This document shows positions 1-8,807 of a stretch of 64,000 nt of DNA, in pieces. A model generated the notes under the pieces. The model saw only the letters and a program-made list of their open reading frames with translations, was not told the origin of the DNA and made no database searches. The stretch's first letter is position 1, and each line of letters begins with the position of its first letter. The position numbers and the translations under genes are program-made. The stretch covers positions 1 through 64,000 of the forward strand of contig JABCZO010000001.1 of NCBI GenBank assembly GCA_013289615.1, given 5' to 3'. This DNA comes from Gammaproteobacteria bacterium. Its GTDB lineage: Bacteria; Pseudomonadota; Gammaproteobacteria; Steroidobacterales; Steroidobacteraceae.

Positions 1-107
1 AAGGAAAGTAGCGCCGGCTCCGCGCGGCAACTCACTTTCCGGGCGCCCGGCAATCGACGACAATTCGCGCTGCCGGTACGGTTATTAAGATTCCGGGGAG
101 TGCGCTG

Positions 108-626
108 ATGAAAATTCCGCTGCTATTGGGAATGATGTCCTGTGCCTGCGTCGCTGCCATGGCGCAGGCCGGGGACTATCCGCATATCAAGGAGGGTCTG
201 TGGTCGACCACCACGACCATGGGCGATGCCAAACGACCGCCTCAGTCCGGAACCATGTGTAACAGCACCGCGGTGATGCAAAGCGTCCTCGATGCGCACA
301 AGAAGAACACCGACCAACCCTGCAAGATCATCAGTTTGACCCACAGTGGCACGGTGTACACCGAGCAGACGGAATGCAATTTCGGCGGCCAGGTCAGAAA
401 GAGCACCAGCGTGACTACCTTCACCGGCGACACCGCGGTTCACACCGAAATCCACCAGGCCGATGGCGCCGTAACGGTGACCAGCGACAGCAAATACGTC
501 GGCGCCTGTCCCACCGGCATGGTACCGGGCGATTTCGTTGGCGCCGACGGAATGAAATTCAACATCCTGCACCCCGAGGACCTCAAGCTGCCCGATGGCG
601 CCAAGGCGCCGGAGAAAAAACCCTGA
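108..626 (+). CDS. DUF3617-like secreted protein
   Basis: 172-aa ORF with signal peptide (MKIPLLLGMMSCACVAAMAQA) followed by a 'GLWSTTTTM...C' pattern typical of DUF3617 proteins. Confidence 0.7.
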   Translation: MKIPLLLGMMSCACVAAMAQAGDYPHIKEGLWSTTTTMGDAKRPPQSGTMCNSTAVMQSVLDAHKKNTDQPCKIISLTHSGTVYTEQTECNFGGQVRKSTSVTTFTGDTAVHTEIHQADGAVTVTSDSKYVGACPTGMVPGDFVGADGMKFNILHPEDLKLPDGAKAPEKKP

Positions 627-977
627 GGCAATGGCGCATTGCCACGCCGGCGCGCTGCGCCATCGCTCTGGCGCTGACACCGACCGGAACGGAATCTATG
701 GCCGATCTGTTGTAGGAAGTGGCTGGCGCGCCACACTCGAGTGCGAGCGCGTAGGGTGTTCCAATGTCGCGGCGGGTGCGCCCGGCGGCCAGCGCAAAGG
801 GCGAATCACGATGCTGCGTACATCGCTCGCGCCCGGTACCCGATGCAGATGATCGACCGACCACCGCCAGCCGGTGGCACCGCCAATCCGGCTGAAAAGG
901 CGATTCAGTTGACGTTCAGTCGCACTTCATTAGCTTCGAGTCTGATGAATTCACCATGCCGTGAGGGAGGTGTCGTG

Positions 978-1283
978 ATGCAACTGAGGAACGCCCGAGA
1001 TTGGAAGCTGGAGGCCGAGCCGATGCCATCGGATCGAATCGAACTGGACTTGCGGCAGCGCGCGCGAGAGCGCATACGCGAAGGCCGCCTGTCGTGCATC
1101 ACGCACTATCGCACCTGGGGCGGCCGCGGCAGCAACGAGCCGTGCGCGCTGTGCGATGTAGTGATCGGGCGCGACGAGGTCGAGTACGAGATCGAGGCGC
1201 TGGACGCCACCAGCGGCTGCCTGTATCGCTTTCACTTCCTGTGTCACGACGCGTGGCAGTACGAGTGCGCTCAGGCGATCTGA
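978..1283 (+). CDS. small Cys/His-rich hypothetical protein
   Basis: In-frame ATG at 978 inside the 741..1283 ORF, preceded by GGAGG; contains CALC...HFLCHDAWQYEC. Confidence 0.6.
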   Translation: MQLRNARDWKLEAEPMPSDRIELDLRQRARERIREGRLSCITHYRTWGGRGSNEPCALCDVVIGRDEVEYEIEALDATSGCLYRFHFLCHDAWQYECAQAI

Positions 1284-1365
1284 GGCTTGCGGAAAACCCG
1301 GCGCCGCCCTAACCCCCGTCTCGCTGATCATGTAACCTTGGGGTCGGCAATTCCCAGGGCTGACC

Positions 1366-2355
1366 ATGACCGCAAACGCGGCTGACCGTTCCTTCACCGT
1401 CACCTCGAGCAGCTACCTGGACTGTTCCGCGCGCGACGATCGGCTCGCGGGTGGCGTGCGCATCATCCCGATCGCTACACCTCTCGGCGACTTCAAGGTC
1501 TGGACCAAACGCGTCGGCAACAACCCGCGCATCAAACTGCTGCTGCTGCACGGCGGGCCCGGTGCCACCCACGAGTACTTCGAAGCCTGCGACTGCTATC
1601 TGCCGGCGGCCGGCATCGAGTACTACTATTACGATCAGCTCGGGTCGTACTACAGCGACCAGCCGGACATTCCGGACCTCTGGGAGGTCGCACGCTTCGT
1701 CGACGAAGTCGAACAGGTGCGCATCGCGCTTGGTCTTGATGCCGGCAATTTCTTCCTGCTCGGGCATTCCTGGGGAGGCATTCTCGCCATCGAGTACGCA
1801 CTCAAGCACCAGCATCGGCTCAAGGGGCTGGTGATCTCTAACATGATGGCGAGCATGCCGGCCTACAACGACTATGCCGAGCGCGTGCTGATGCCGACTA
1901 TGGAACCGACAGCGCTGGCAGAAATAAAGCGCCTGGAGGCCGCCCGGGACTATGCCAATCCGCGCTACATGGAGCTGCTGATGCAGCAGCACTACATCTA
2001 CCATGTGCTGCGCATGCCCGCCGACGAGTGGCCGGATCCGGTCAAGCGGGCGTTCAAGCACCTCAATCCGAAGGTCTATATCCCGATGCAGGGCCCGAGC
2101 GAACTGGGTGCTGGCGGGGCACTGGCGCACTGGGATCGTAACGCCGACCTGCGCCTGATCAACGTACCGACCATGAGCATCGGTGCGCGCTACGACACGA
2201 TGGATCCCCGCTACATGGAGAGCATGTCGCGCACGCTGGCGCATGGCCGCTATCTGGATTGTCCCGACGGCAGTCACATGGCGATGTACGACGACCAGCA
2301 GCGTTATTTCGACGGCCTGATCCGCTTCCTCACGGATATCGATGGCGGCCGCTAA
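1366..2355 (+). CDS. proline iminopeptidase-family alpha/beta hydrolase
   Basis: HGGPGATHEYFE oxyanion motif and GHSWGG nucleophile elbow, typical of proline-specific peptidases (S33). Confidence 0.85.
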   Translation: MTANAADRSFTVTSSSYLDCSARDDRLAGGVRIIPIATPLGDFKVWTKRVGNNPRIKLLLLHGGPGATHEYFEACDCYLPAAGIEYYYYDQLGSYYSDQPDIPDLWEVARFVDEVEQVRIALGLDAGNFFLLGHSWGGILAIEYALKHQHRLKGLVISNMMASMPAYNDYAERVLMPTMEPTALAEIKRLEAARDYANPRYMELLMQQHYIYHVLRMPADEWPDPVKRAFKHLNPKVYIPMQGPSELGAGGALAHWDRNADLRLINVPTMSIGARYDTMDPRYMESMSRTLAHGRYLDCPDGSHMAMYDDQQRYFDGLIRFLTDIDGGR

Positions 2356-2388
2356 CAGCCGTGCGATTCCGTAGCGTCTCGAACCAGC

Positions 2389-3750
2389 TTGCAAAGCCCT
2401 GACCCATCCCCGCCCGGTATCGATCAATTCGGCTATCGGGAGCAGCTACGGCGCGTGCTCACGACCGGCGATCTGATCATCTACGGGCTGATCTTCATGG
2501 TCCCGATCGCGCCGTTCGCGGTCTACGGGTTCGTGTGGAACGACGCCAAGGGCATGGTGCCGCTGGCGTATCTGATCGGCCTGATCGGCATGTTCTTTAC
2601 CGCGACCAGCTACGCGGCCATGTCGCGCGCCTTCCCGGTGGCCGGTTCGGTGTACTCCTACGCTCAGCGCGGCCTGAGCGAGATTGCCGGCTTCTTCGCC
2701 GGCTGGTTGATCCTGCTCGACTATATTCTGATTCCGGCGCTGCTGTACCTGTTCAGCGCCATCGCGCTGCAGCCTATGTTTCCGAATGTTCCCGAGTGGA
2801 TATGGCTGATCGGCTTCGTAAGCTTCAATGTCGTGGTGAACCTGATCGGCATCGAGTTTACCGCGCGCGCCAACCGCTACCTGCTGGCGATCGAACTGGT
2901 GGTCCTCGCGCTGTTTGTGCTGCTCGGGCTGATCGCGCTGTACAGCGGCCACGGCGCCGGCGGGCTCACGCTCAGGCCGGTGTACGATCCCGGCGTGTTT
3001 TCCATCGCTACGGTCGCCGGCGCCACCTCGATCGCGGTGCTGTCGTTTCTGGGTTTCGATGGCATCTCGACACTGTCGGAGGAGAACAGCGGCGACCGCA
3101 ACTCGGTGGGCCGCGCCACCGTACTGTCGCTGCTACTGGTCGGCGTGCTGTTCATGCTGCAGACCTGGATCGCCACCGATCTGTCGCGCGGCATGAGTTT
3201 TTCGTCCCCAGGCACCGCGTTCTACGAGATCGCCAGGCTAGCCGGCGGCCGCTGGCTGGAGTGGAGCATTCTCGGTGCCGTAGCGCTCGGATCCGGAATC
3301 GCCAACGCCATGGCCGCCCAGGCGGCGACGTCGCGGATTCTTTTCGCCATGGCGCGCGACCGCAAGCTGCCGGCTGTGCTGGCAAGGATTCACCCGCGCT
3401 ACCAGACGCCCTACGTCAGCACCCTGCTGGTCGCGCTGGTATCGCTGCTGGTCGGCGTGTTTTTCTCAAGTCGCGTCGATGACCTGAGCCGGATCGTCAA
3501 CTTCGGGGCGCTCACCGGCTTCCTGCTGCTGCACCTGTCGGTGATCAATCACTATCTGGTTCGCCAGCGCAGCGGCGACTGGCTGCGCCACCTGGTGTCT
3601 CCGGTGGTTGGCTTCCTGGTGATCGCCTACGTCCTCTATGAGATGGACACCAGCGCCAAGATCATGGGGACGTGCTGGATTGCGATCGGCATCGTCTACT
3701 ACCTGGTACTGATCTACGTGCTGAAACGGCCGGCCGCCCTGGAGTTGTGA
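2389..3750 (+). CDS. APC family amino acid permease
   Basis: Polytopic 453-aa protein; 'GDLIIYGLIFMVPIAPFAVYG' start typical of APC permeases. Confidence 0.85.
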   Translation: MQSPDPSPPGIDQFGYREQLRRVLTTGDLIIYGLIFMVPIAPFAVYGFVWNDAKGMVPLAYLIGLIGMFFTATSYAAMSRAFPVAGSVYSYAQRGLSEIAGFFAGWLILLDYILIPALLYLFSAIALQPMFPNVPEWIWLIGFVSFNVVVNLIGIEFTARANRYLLAIELVVLALFVLLGLIALYSGHGAGGLTLRPVYDPGVFSIATVAGATSIAVLSFLGFDGISTLSEENSGDRNSVGRATVLSLLLVGVLFMLQTWIATDLSRGMSFSSPGTAFYEIARLAGGRWLEWSILGAVALGSGIANAMAAQAATSRILFAMARDRKLPAVLARIHPRYQTPYVSTLLVALVSLLVGVFFSSRVDDLSRIVNFGALTGFLLLHLSVINHYLVRQRSGDWLRHLVSPVVGFLVIAYVLYEMDTSAKIMGTCWIAIGIVYYLVLIYVLKRPAALEL

Positions 3751-3789
3751 GCTGCCGCCGCCGCGCCGTGGCCCTGCCGCCGCGTGGAT

Positions 3790-4953
3790 TCAGCCCCCTA
3801 GTGGCCGCAGCAGCGCGCGCGAGATGATGTGCCGCTGCACTTCGCTGGTGCCGTCCCAGATGCGTTCGATGCGTGCGTCGCGCCAGATCCGCTCCAGCGG
3901 CATCTCGGTCATCAGCCCCATGCCGCCATGAACCTGCAGCGCCTCATCGGCGACCATCGCCAGCATCTCGGTTGCCTTGAGTTTCGCAATCGCCATGTCC
4001 ATATCGGTGGCGATCTTGCGGTCGAGCTTCCAGGCCGCCTCCAGCGTGAGCAGCTCGGCCGCGCGCAGCTCCATCGCCATGTCCGCGAGCTTGAACGCCA
4101 CGCCCTGGAATTTGCCGATCTGCTGGCCGAACTGCACGCGATCGACCGCCCATTGCTTGGCGTGATCGAGTGCACGCTCGGCACGGCCCAGGCAGTTGGC
4201 CGCGACCTGCAGGCGCGTCGCCCCGAGCCAGGTGTTGGCAACGTCGAAACCCCTGTGAACTTCCCCCAGCACCGCGGATTTCGGCACCCGGCAGTCGTTG
4301 AACTGCAGGATGCTGTTGTGGTAACCGCGATGTGAGACGTTCCTGTAGCCCGGCCTGATCTCGAAGCCGGGCGTGCCAACGTCCACCAGAAAAGCGGTAA
4401 TGAGCTTACGTTTGCCGCGCGCGCCGTCCTCTTCCCCCGTGACCGCGAACAGGATGACAAAATCCGCATGATCGGCGTGGCTGATGAAATGCTTGGTGCC
4501 GTTGATGACGAAATCGGCGCCGTGCTGCACGGCGCTGGTCTTCATGCCGCGCATATCAGAGCCGGCACCGGGCTCGGATATGCCCAGGCACTCGGATCGC
4601 TCGCCGCGCACCGCCGGAAGCAGGTAACGCTCGCGCTGGCCGCCCTCGCACGCCAGCAGGATGTTCGATGGCCGCGCCACGCAGGTGTAGTGCAGCACAT
4701 AGCTGGCGCGGCCCAGTTCCTTCTCGTACAGGATCCAGGTCACCGCATCCAGCCCGGCGCCGCCCACGTCGACGGGCATATTGGCGGCGTACAGTCCCGC
4801 ATCGATGGCCTTCGCCTTCAGCTCGCGCAGCAGCTCCGGGCGCAACTCCCCGCTCTGCTCGATCTCCTGCTCGTGCGGATATAGCTCGTGCTCGACGAAG
4901 TCGCGCGTAGACTTGATGATTAGCTGCTGCTCTTCGGTGAGCGCGAAGTCCAT
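3790..4953 (-). CDS. acyl-CoA dehydrogenase (possibly gamma-butyrobetainyl-CoA or similar)
   Basis: MDFALTEEQQLI..., ISEPGAGSD, QVHGGMGLMTEMPLERIWRDARI motifs; co-directional with the carnitine dehydrogenase fusion gene. Confidence 0.9.
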   Translation of the reverse strand: MDFALTEEQQLIIKSTRDFVEHELYPHEQEIEQSGELRPELLRELKAKAIDAGLYAANMPVDVGGAGLDAVTWILYEKELGRASYVLHYTCVARPSNILLACEGGQRERYLLPAVRGERSECLGISEPGAGSDMRGMKTSAVQHGADFVINGTKHFISHADHADFVILFAVTGEEDGARGKRKLITAFLVDVGTPGFEIRPGYRNVSHRGYHNSILQFNDCRVPKSAVLGEVHRGFDVANTWLGATRLQVAANCLGRAERALDHAKQWAVDRVQFGQQIGKFQGVAFKLADMAMELRAAELLTLEAAWKLDRKIATDMDMAIAKLKATEMLAMVADEALQVHGGMGLMTEMPLERIWRDARIERIWDGTSEVQRHIISRALLRPLGG

Positions 4954-4985
4954 GGCTGCCTCCCCTGCTCTTTGCTAACTCTTTG

Positions 4986-5633
4986 CTAAGCGACCGACGA
5001 CCCGGGCGCGGTGCTGCGGTCGGTTTTCCTGACCTTGTCGGTGCCGGCCCACGCTCGCAGCAGCTGCAATTGCAGTCGAAGCTGCTCGATCTGTTTATCG
5101 GCCGGCCAGTTGCTGCGGCTGACCACCGCACCGGCTGTGAGTCCATTGATGAAGGTGACGATCGAGCGCAGCACCTGATCGCGCGTCGCCGCTGTCCACC
5201 GCGACCATTCCGGCCAGGCCCGCGCCAGGCAGCGCTCGAACAGGCGCATGTACTCGCGGTGCACCCAGGCGTTGATGCGCTTGAGACGCTTATCCGCCGA
5301 CACCTGGGCCCAGAAGGCAATCCAGAACGCGCATTCGGTATAGCGCTGTTCGTCCACCGGCAATGCCTCAGTGAGCAGCAGCAGCAGATCCGGTGTCGTG
5401 TGCCCCGCGGCGCGCGTCAGGCGCTCGTCGATACGCCGCAGGATCAGGCGTAGCGCGGCGATAATGATGTCCTGCTTGGTGTCGAAGTAATGCGCGACCA
5501 TGCCGGTGGTGTAGCCGGCTTCGCGCGCGATGCGCACGACCGTGGCCTGGTCGAAGCCGTAGTCCGCCACCACGCGGCAGGCGACCAGCGCAATCTCATC
5601 GCGGCGTTGATCGTGATCGACGATCTTGGGCAT
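4986..5633 (-). CDS. TetR/BetI-like transcriptional regulator
   Basis: N-terminal HTH 'VVADYGFDQATVVRIAREAGYTTGMVAHYFDTKQDII'. Confidence 0.85.
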   Translation of the reverse strand: MPKIVDHDQRRDEIALVACRVVADYGFDQATVVRIAREAGYTTGMVAHYFDTKQDIIIAALRLILRRIDERLTRAAGHTTPDLLLLLTEALPVDEQRYTECAFWIAFWAQVSADKRLKRINAWVHREYMRLFERCLARAWPEWSRWTAATRDQVLRSIVTFINGLTAGAVVSRSNWPADKQIEQLRLQLQLLRAWAGTDKVRKTDRSTAPGSSVA

Positions 5634-5642
5634 GGCTGCCGT

Positions 5643-7151
5643 CTAGCTCCTCGACAGGCGCAGGTGCCGGGCCGGCATGGCCGGCCCATCGATGCTGGCG
5701 TGGGCCGCACGTATCTGCTCCAGCCTTGCATGCACGGCGCTGTCCATCGGGGCGGCCCTGGCCGCGGCACTGTCCACGTGCAGGTACAGCTGCTCGCCGG
5801 TCGCGAGCAGGCGTTCGTCGCGCCGACGGAACAGGCTGTGCAACAGATGTACGCGCTTGTCGTCCAAGCCCAGAATCTGCGTCGTTACATACAGCGGCTC
5901 GAGCGCCCGGGCCTCGCCGCTATGTGTCACGTGGGTTTCCACCGTGTAGAGCGCACGGCCGGATCGGCGATAGACGTCATCGACCCCGACCGCCCGAAAC
6001 AGCGCATCGGTGGCGTCGCCAAACACCTGCAGGTAGCGCGAATCGGTCATATGGCCGTTGTAATCGACCCACTCGGGGCGCACGCAGGTCTCGATCAGCC
6101 GCAGCGGCTTGCCCGCTTCGATGGCGTCGGGCTGCGCCGTGGCGGCGCGCGCCGCCGAGCCGCTGTCCTGGTACAGGCGCTCTTCCAGCGCGCGCAGGGT
6201 AGCCCCGGCGCCGATATTGAACTGCCGCAGCACCTGTTGAATCGCCACCAGGTAGTCGTCGCGCAGGCGCTCGAGCTCGCGGATCGAGCGGCCGTTGGCC
6301 TGCGCCTGCGTTCCCTCCACCATCCGATCGATCAGCTGCTTGCTCAGCTCCGGCGCCTCGAGCCGCGTCCATGGCCATTTCAGGCAGGGGCCGAATTGCT
6401 TCAGCATGTGGCGCATGCCGCTCTCGCCGCCGGCCAGGTGGTAGATCAGGTTGGTGCCCATCGCCGCCCAGCGCAGCCCCGGCCCGTAGACGATCGAGTC
6501 GTCGAGCTCGCCGGTCGTGGCCACGCCATCATTGATCATGTGCAGGATCTCGCGCCACAGCGCTTCCTGCAGCCGGTCGGTCAGATGGCCCGGCACCTCG
6601 CGCCGCACGCGCAACGCATGCATGCCGATGTAGCGGTAGAACTCGCCGGCGGCATCGAGCGCCGCGCCCGAGGTGCGACTGCCGCCCACCACTTCGACCA
6701 ACGGCAGCAGGTAGACCGGATTGAACGGATGCCCCACCAGAAAACGCTCCGGCGCCTGCATGTCGCGCTGCAGATCCGAGGGCAGGAGTCCCGAGGTACT
6801 CGAGGCGATCAGCACATCCGGCGGCGCGCAGCGGCTGACTTCCGCCAGCACGCGCTGCTTCAATTCGAGCTGTTCCGGAATATTCTCCTGGATGAAGTCC
6901 ACCTGCCGTGCCATCGCGGCAAGGTCGGTGGTGAACCTCAGGGTACCCTTCGGCGGCAATGGCGCGAAGGTCAGCCGCGACAGTGCGCCTTCCGCGTTGT
7001 CGACCGCGCCGCGGATCCAGGCCTGCATTCCGGGGTTCAGGTCAGCGGCCAGCACGTCGATGCCGAAATGCAGCGCGCGCGCCGCCCAACCGCCGCCGAT
7101 CACCCCGGTGCCCAGCAGGCCCAGCGTCTTCACCGCTCTCATAGCCGCCAT
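5643..7151 (-). CDS. carnitine 3-dehydrogenase fused to a thioesterase (betainyl-CoA thioesterase-like) domain
   Basis: N-terminal Rossmann GLLGTGVIGGGWAARAL and 3-hydroxyacyl-CoA-DH-like 'GHPFNPVYLLPLVEVV'; C-terminal hot-dog domain 'VRPEWVDYNGHMTDSRYLQVFGDATDALFR'. Confidence 0.85.
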   Translation of the reverse strand: MAAMRAVKTLGLLGTGVIGGGWAARALHFGIDVLAADLNPGMQAWIRGAVDNAEGALSRLTFAPLPPKGTLRFTTDLAAMARQVDFIQENIPEQLELKQRVLAEVSRCAPPDVLIASSTSGLLPSDLQRDMQAPERFLVGHPFNPVYLLPLVEVVGGSRTSGAALDAAGEFYRYIGMHALRVRREVPGHLTDRLQEALWREILHMINDGVATTGELDDSIVYGPGLRWAAMGTNLIYHLAGGESGMRHMLKQFGPCLKWPWTRLEAPELSKQLIDRMVEGTQAQANGRSIRELERLRDDYLVAIQQVLRQFNIGAGATLRALEERLYQDSGSAARAATAQPDAIEAGKPLRLIETCVRPEWVDYNGHMTDSRYLQVFGDATDALFRAVGVDDVYRRSGRALYTVETHVTHSGEARALEPLYVTTQILGLDDKRVHLLHSLFRRRDERLLATGEQLYLHVDSAAARAAPMDSAVHARLEQIRAAHASIDGPAMPARHLRLSRS

Positions 7152-7179
7152 CCTCGTCCTCAGGCCTTGGGTTAGCTTT

Positions 7180-7213
7180 TATAATGTCACCGTAATAATA
7201 TAACAAACGTGAC
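7180..7213. promoter_or_regulatory. candidate divergent promoter/operator between carnitine DH operon and NCS1 transporter
   Basis: TATAAT at 7180-7185 (+) and inverted repeat GTCAC (7186-7190)/GTGAC (7209-7213) in an AT-rich divergent intergenic region. Confidence 0.4.
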
Positions 7214-7236
7214 GGCGGCAGGGCAGTGGGCGCTCG

Positions 7237-8682
7237 ATGGTCAACAGCAGGTTCATCGAAAAGCGCTCGATCGACTATGTGCCGCTGGCCGAACGCCACG
7301 GCAAGGTCTGGCACCTGTGGCCGGTATGGTTTTCCGGCGATGCGCATCTGGCGACGCTGGCGGTGGGCGTGCTCGGCATCACCCTCGGCGGCAACCTGCT
7401 GTGGACCTCGGTGGCAGTGGTGGCAGGCTGCGCGCTCGGAACGTTCTTCATGGCGTTTCACTCGACGCAGGGCCCACAGCTCGGGTTGCCGCAGATGATC
7501 CAGTCGCGGCCACAGTTCGGCTACCGCGGCGCGCTGCTGGTGTGGGCCGTGGCCCTCATCGCCTACATCGGCTACAACGCCTTCAACCAGGTGCTCGCGG
7601 TGCAGGCGCTGCACCAACTCTGGCCCGCGATCCCGGCGGCCTCCGCGCTCGGCATCATCGTGTTTGCAATCGCGGCGTTGACGCTGGCCGCGGTCGGCTA
7701 CGACACCATCCATATGGCGCAACGCGGCTTCGCCTATCTGATGATCGGCATTCTGTCGGTGTTTTCGATCGGTGCCTGCCTGGCGCTTAAGTTTCCTGCG
7801 GCGCAGTGGGCCGCGTCCGGATTTCGGGGGGTGCCGTTCATTGCACAACTGTTTGCCGCCGCCTCCTATCAGCTAAGCTGGTCGATCTACGTGTCCGACT
7901 ACTCGCGCTACCTGCCGCGCGACGTCAGCGTCCGTTCGTCTTTCTGGTGGACCTACCTGGGCGCGTTCGTCGGCGGCACCTGGATGATGCTCATCGGTAC
8001 CGTCGCGGCTGCGACCGACCCGAGCCAGGACGTGGCGGCGGCGATGCAGCGCGCCGCCGACAGCATCGCACCGGGCTTAGGGGCGGTACTGTTGCTCGGC
8101 GCCCTGCTCGGCCTGGTGACGATCTCGGCACTGAACTTCTACGGCGCGTCGCTGACGCTGCTGAGCGTTGCCGATACCTTCAGGCCGGTAAAATCCGGTG
8201 CCGGCAAGCGCATCGCCAGCCTGCTGGCGACCGCGCTGCTGGCCACCGTGATTGCGCTGCGCTCCTCGAGCGACTTCGTGAGCCGGTTCGCCGATCTGCT
8301 GGCTGTGCTGCTGTACCTGTTCACGCCCTGGACTGCGATCAACCTGGTGGATTTTTACCTGGTTCGACGCGGCCATTACTCGATCCGCGAGATATTCAAT
8401 GCCGACGGCATGTACGGTCGCTGGAACTGGCGCGGCCTGAGCGCCTATGCGCTGGGCTTTGCGGTGATGATTCCGTTCTTCAGCACCGGGATGTATACCG
8501 GGCCGATCGCCCGTGCGCTCGGCGGGGCCGACCTGGCCATGCTTGTCGGCCTGCCGGTAGCCGGCATTGCTTATTACCTCGCCTGCCGCAACCTGGATAT
8601 CGATCGCGACCGCTCGCGGGCGGCCGCTGCGGATGTCGGTCTCGAACCGTGCGACGATCCGCCTCCGACCGCCCACGTCTGA
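7237..8682 (+). CDS. NCS1-family (cytosine/purine-type) transporter
   Basis: 481-aa polytopic protein; 'RSIDYVPLAERHGKVWHLWPVWFSGDAHLATLAVG' is characteristic of NCS1 permeases. Confidence 0.8.
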   Translation: MVNSRFIEKRSIDYVPLAERHGKVWHLWPVWFSGDAHLATLAVGVLGITLGGNLLWTSVAVVAGCALGTFFMAFHSTQGPQLGLPQMIQSRPQFGYRGALLVWAVALIAYIGYNAFNQVLAVQALHQLWPAIPAASALGIIVFAIAALTLAAVGYDTIHMAQRGFAYLMIGILSVFSIGACLALKFPAAQWAASGFRGVPFIAQLFAAASYQLSWSIYVSDYSRYLPRDVSVRSSFWWTYLGAFVGGTWMMLIGTVAAATDPSQDVAAAMQRAADSIAPGLGAVLLLGALLGLVTISALNFYGASLTLLSVADTFRPVKSGAGKRIASLLATALLATVIALRSSSDFVSRFADLLAVLLYLFTPWTAINLVDFYLVRRGHYSIREIFNADGMYGRWNWRGLSAYALGFAVMIPFFSTGMYTGPIARALGGADLAMLVGLPVAGIAYYLACRNLDIDRDRSRAAAADVGLEPCDDPPPTAHV

Positions 8683-8727
8683 ACAGACGTTCAATGATCC
8701 ATCACGCTCAGCGTATTCGAAAAGACC

Positions 8728-8790
8728 CAAGAACTACCGCTTAACGGACTGTTTTAGCTAACTAACAGTCTTCCTCTGTTGTAGTTCTTG
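8728..8790. repeat. concentric inverted repeats in intergenic region
   Basis: Outer arms CAAGAACTAC (8728-8737)/GTAGTTCTTG (8781-8790); inner arms GACTGTT (8747-8753)/AACAGTC (8764-8770). Confidence 0.75.
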
Positions 8791-8807
8791 CATCGCTCGA
8801 TTTCTTC

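Noticed and set aside
1309-2427. Long antisense ORF (372 aa) opposite the proline iminopeptidase-like gene
   Set aside because: High-GC shadow ORF; no recognisable domain, and the sense strand encodes a clear hydrolase
4968-4989. Perfect 11-bp tandem duplication CTCTTTGCTAA x2 covering the TetR stop codon
   Set aside because: Likely a simple slippage duplication; no functional evidence beyond spacing to the next ribosome site
5490-7175. 561-aa ORF on + strand opposite the carnitine dehydrogenase fusion
   Set aside because: Low-complexity His/Gln/Arg-rich shadow of a well-supported minus-strand gene
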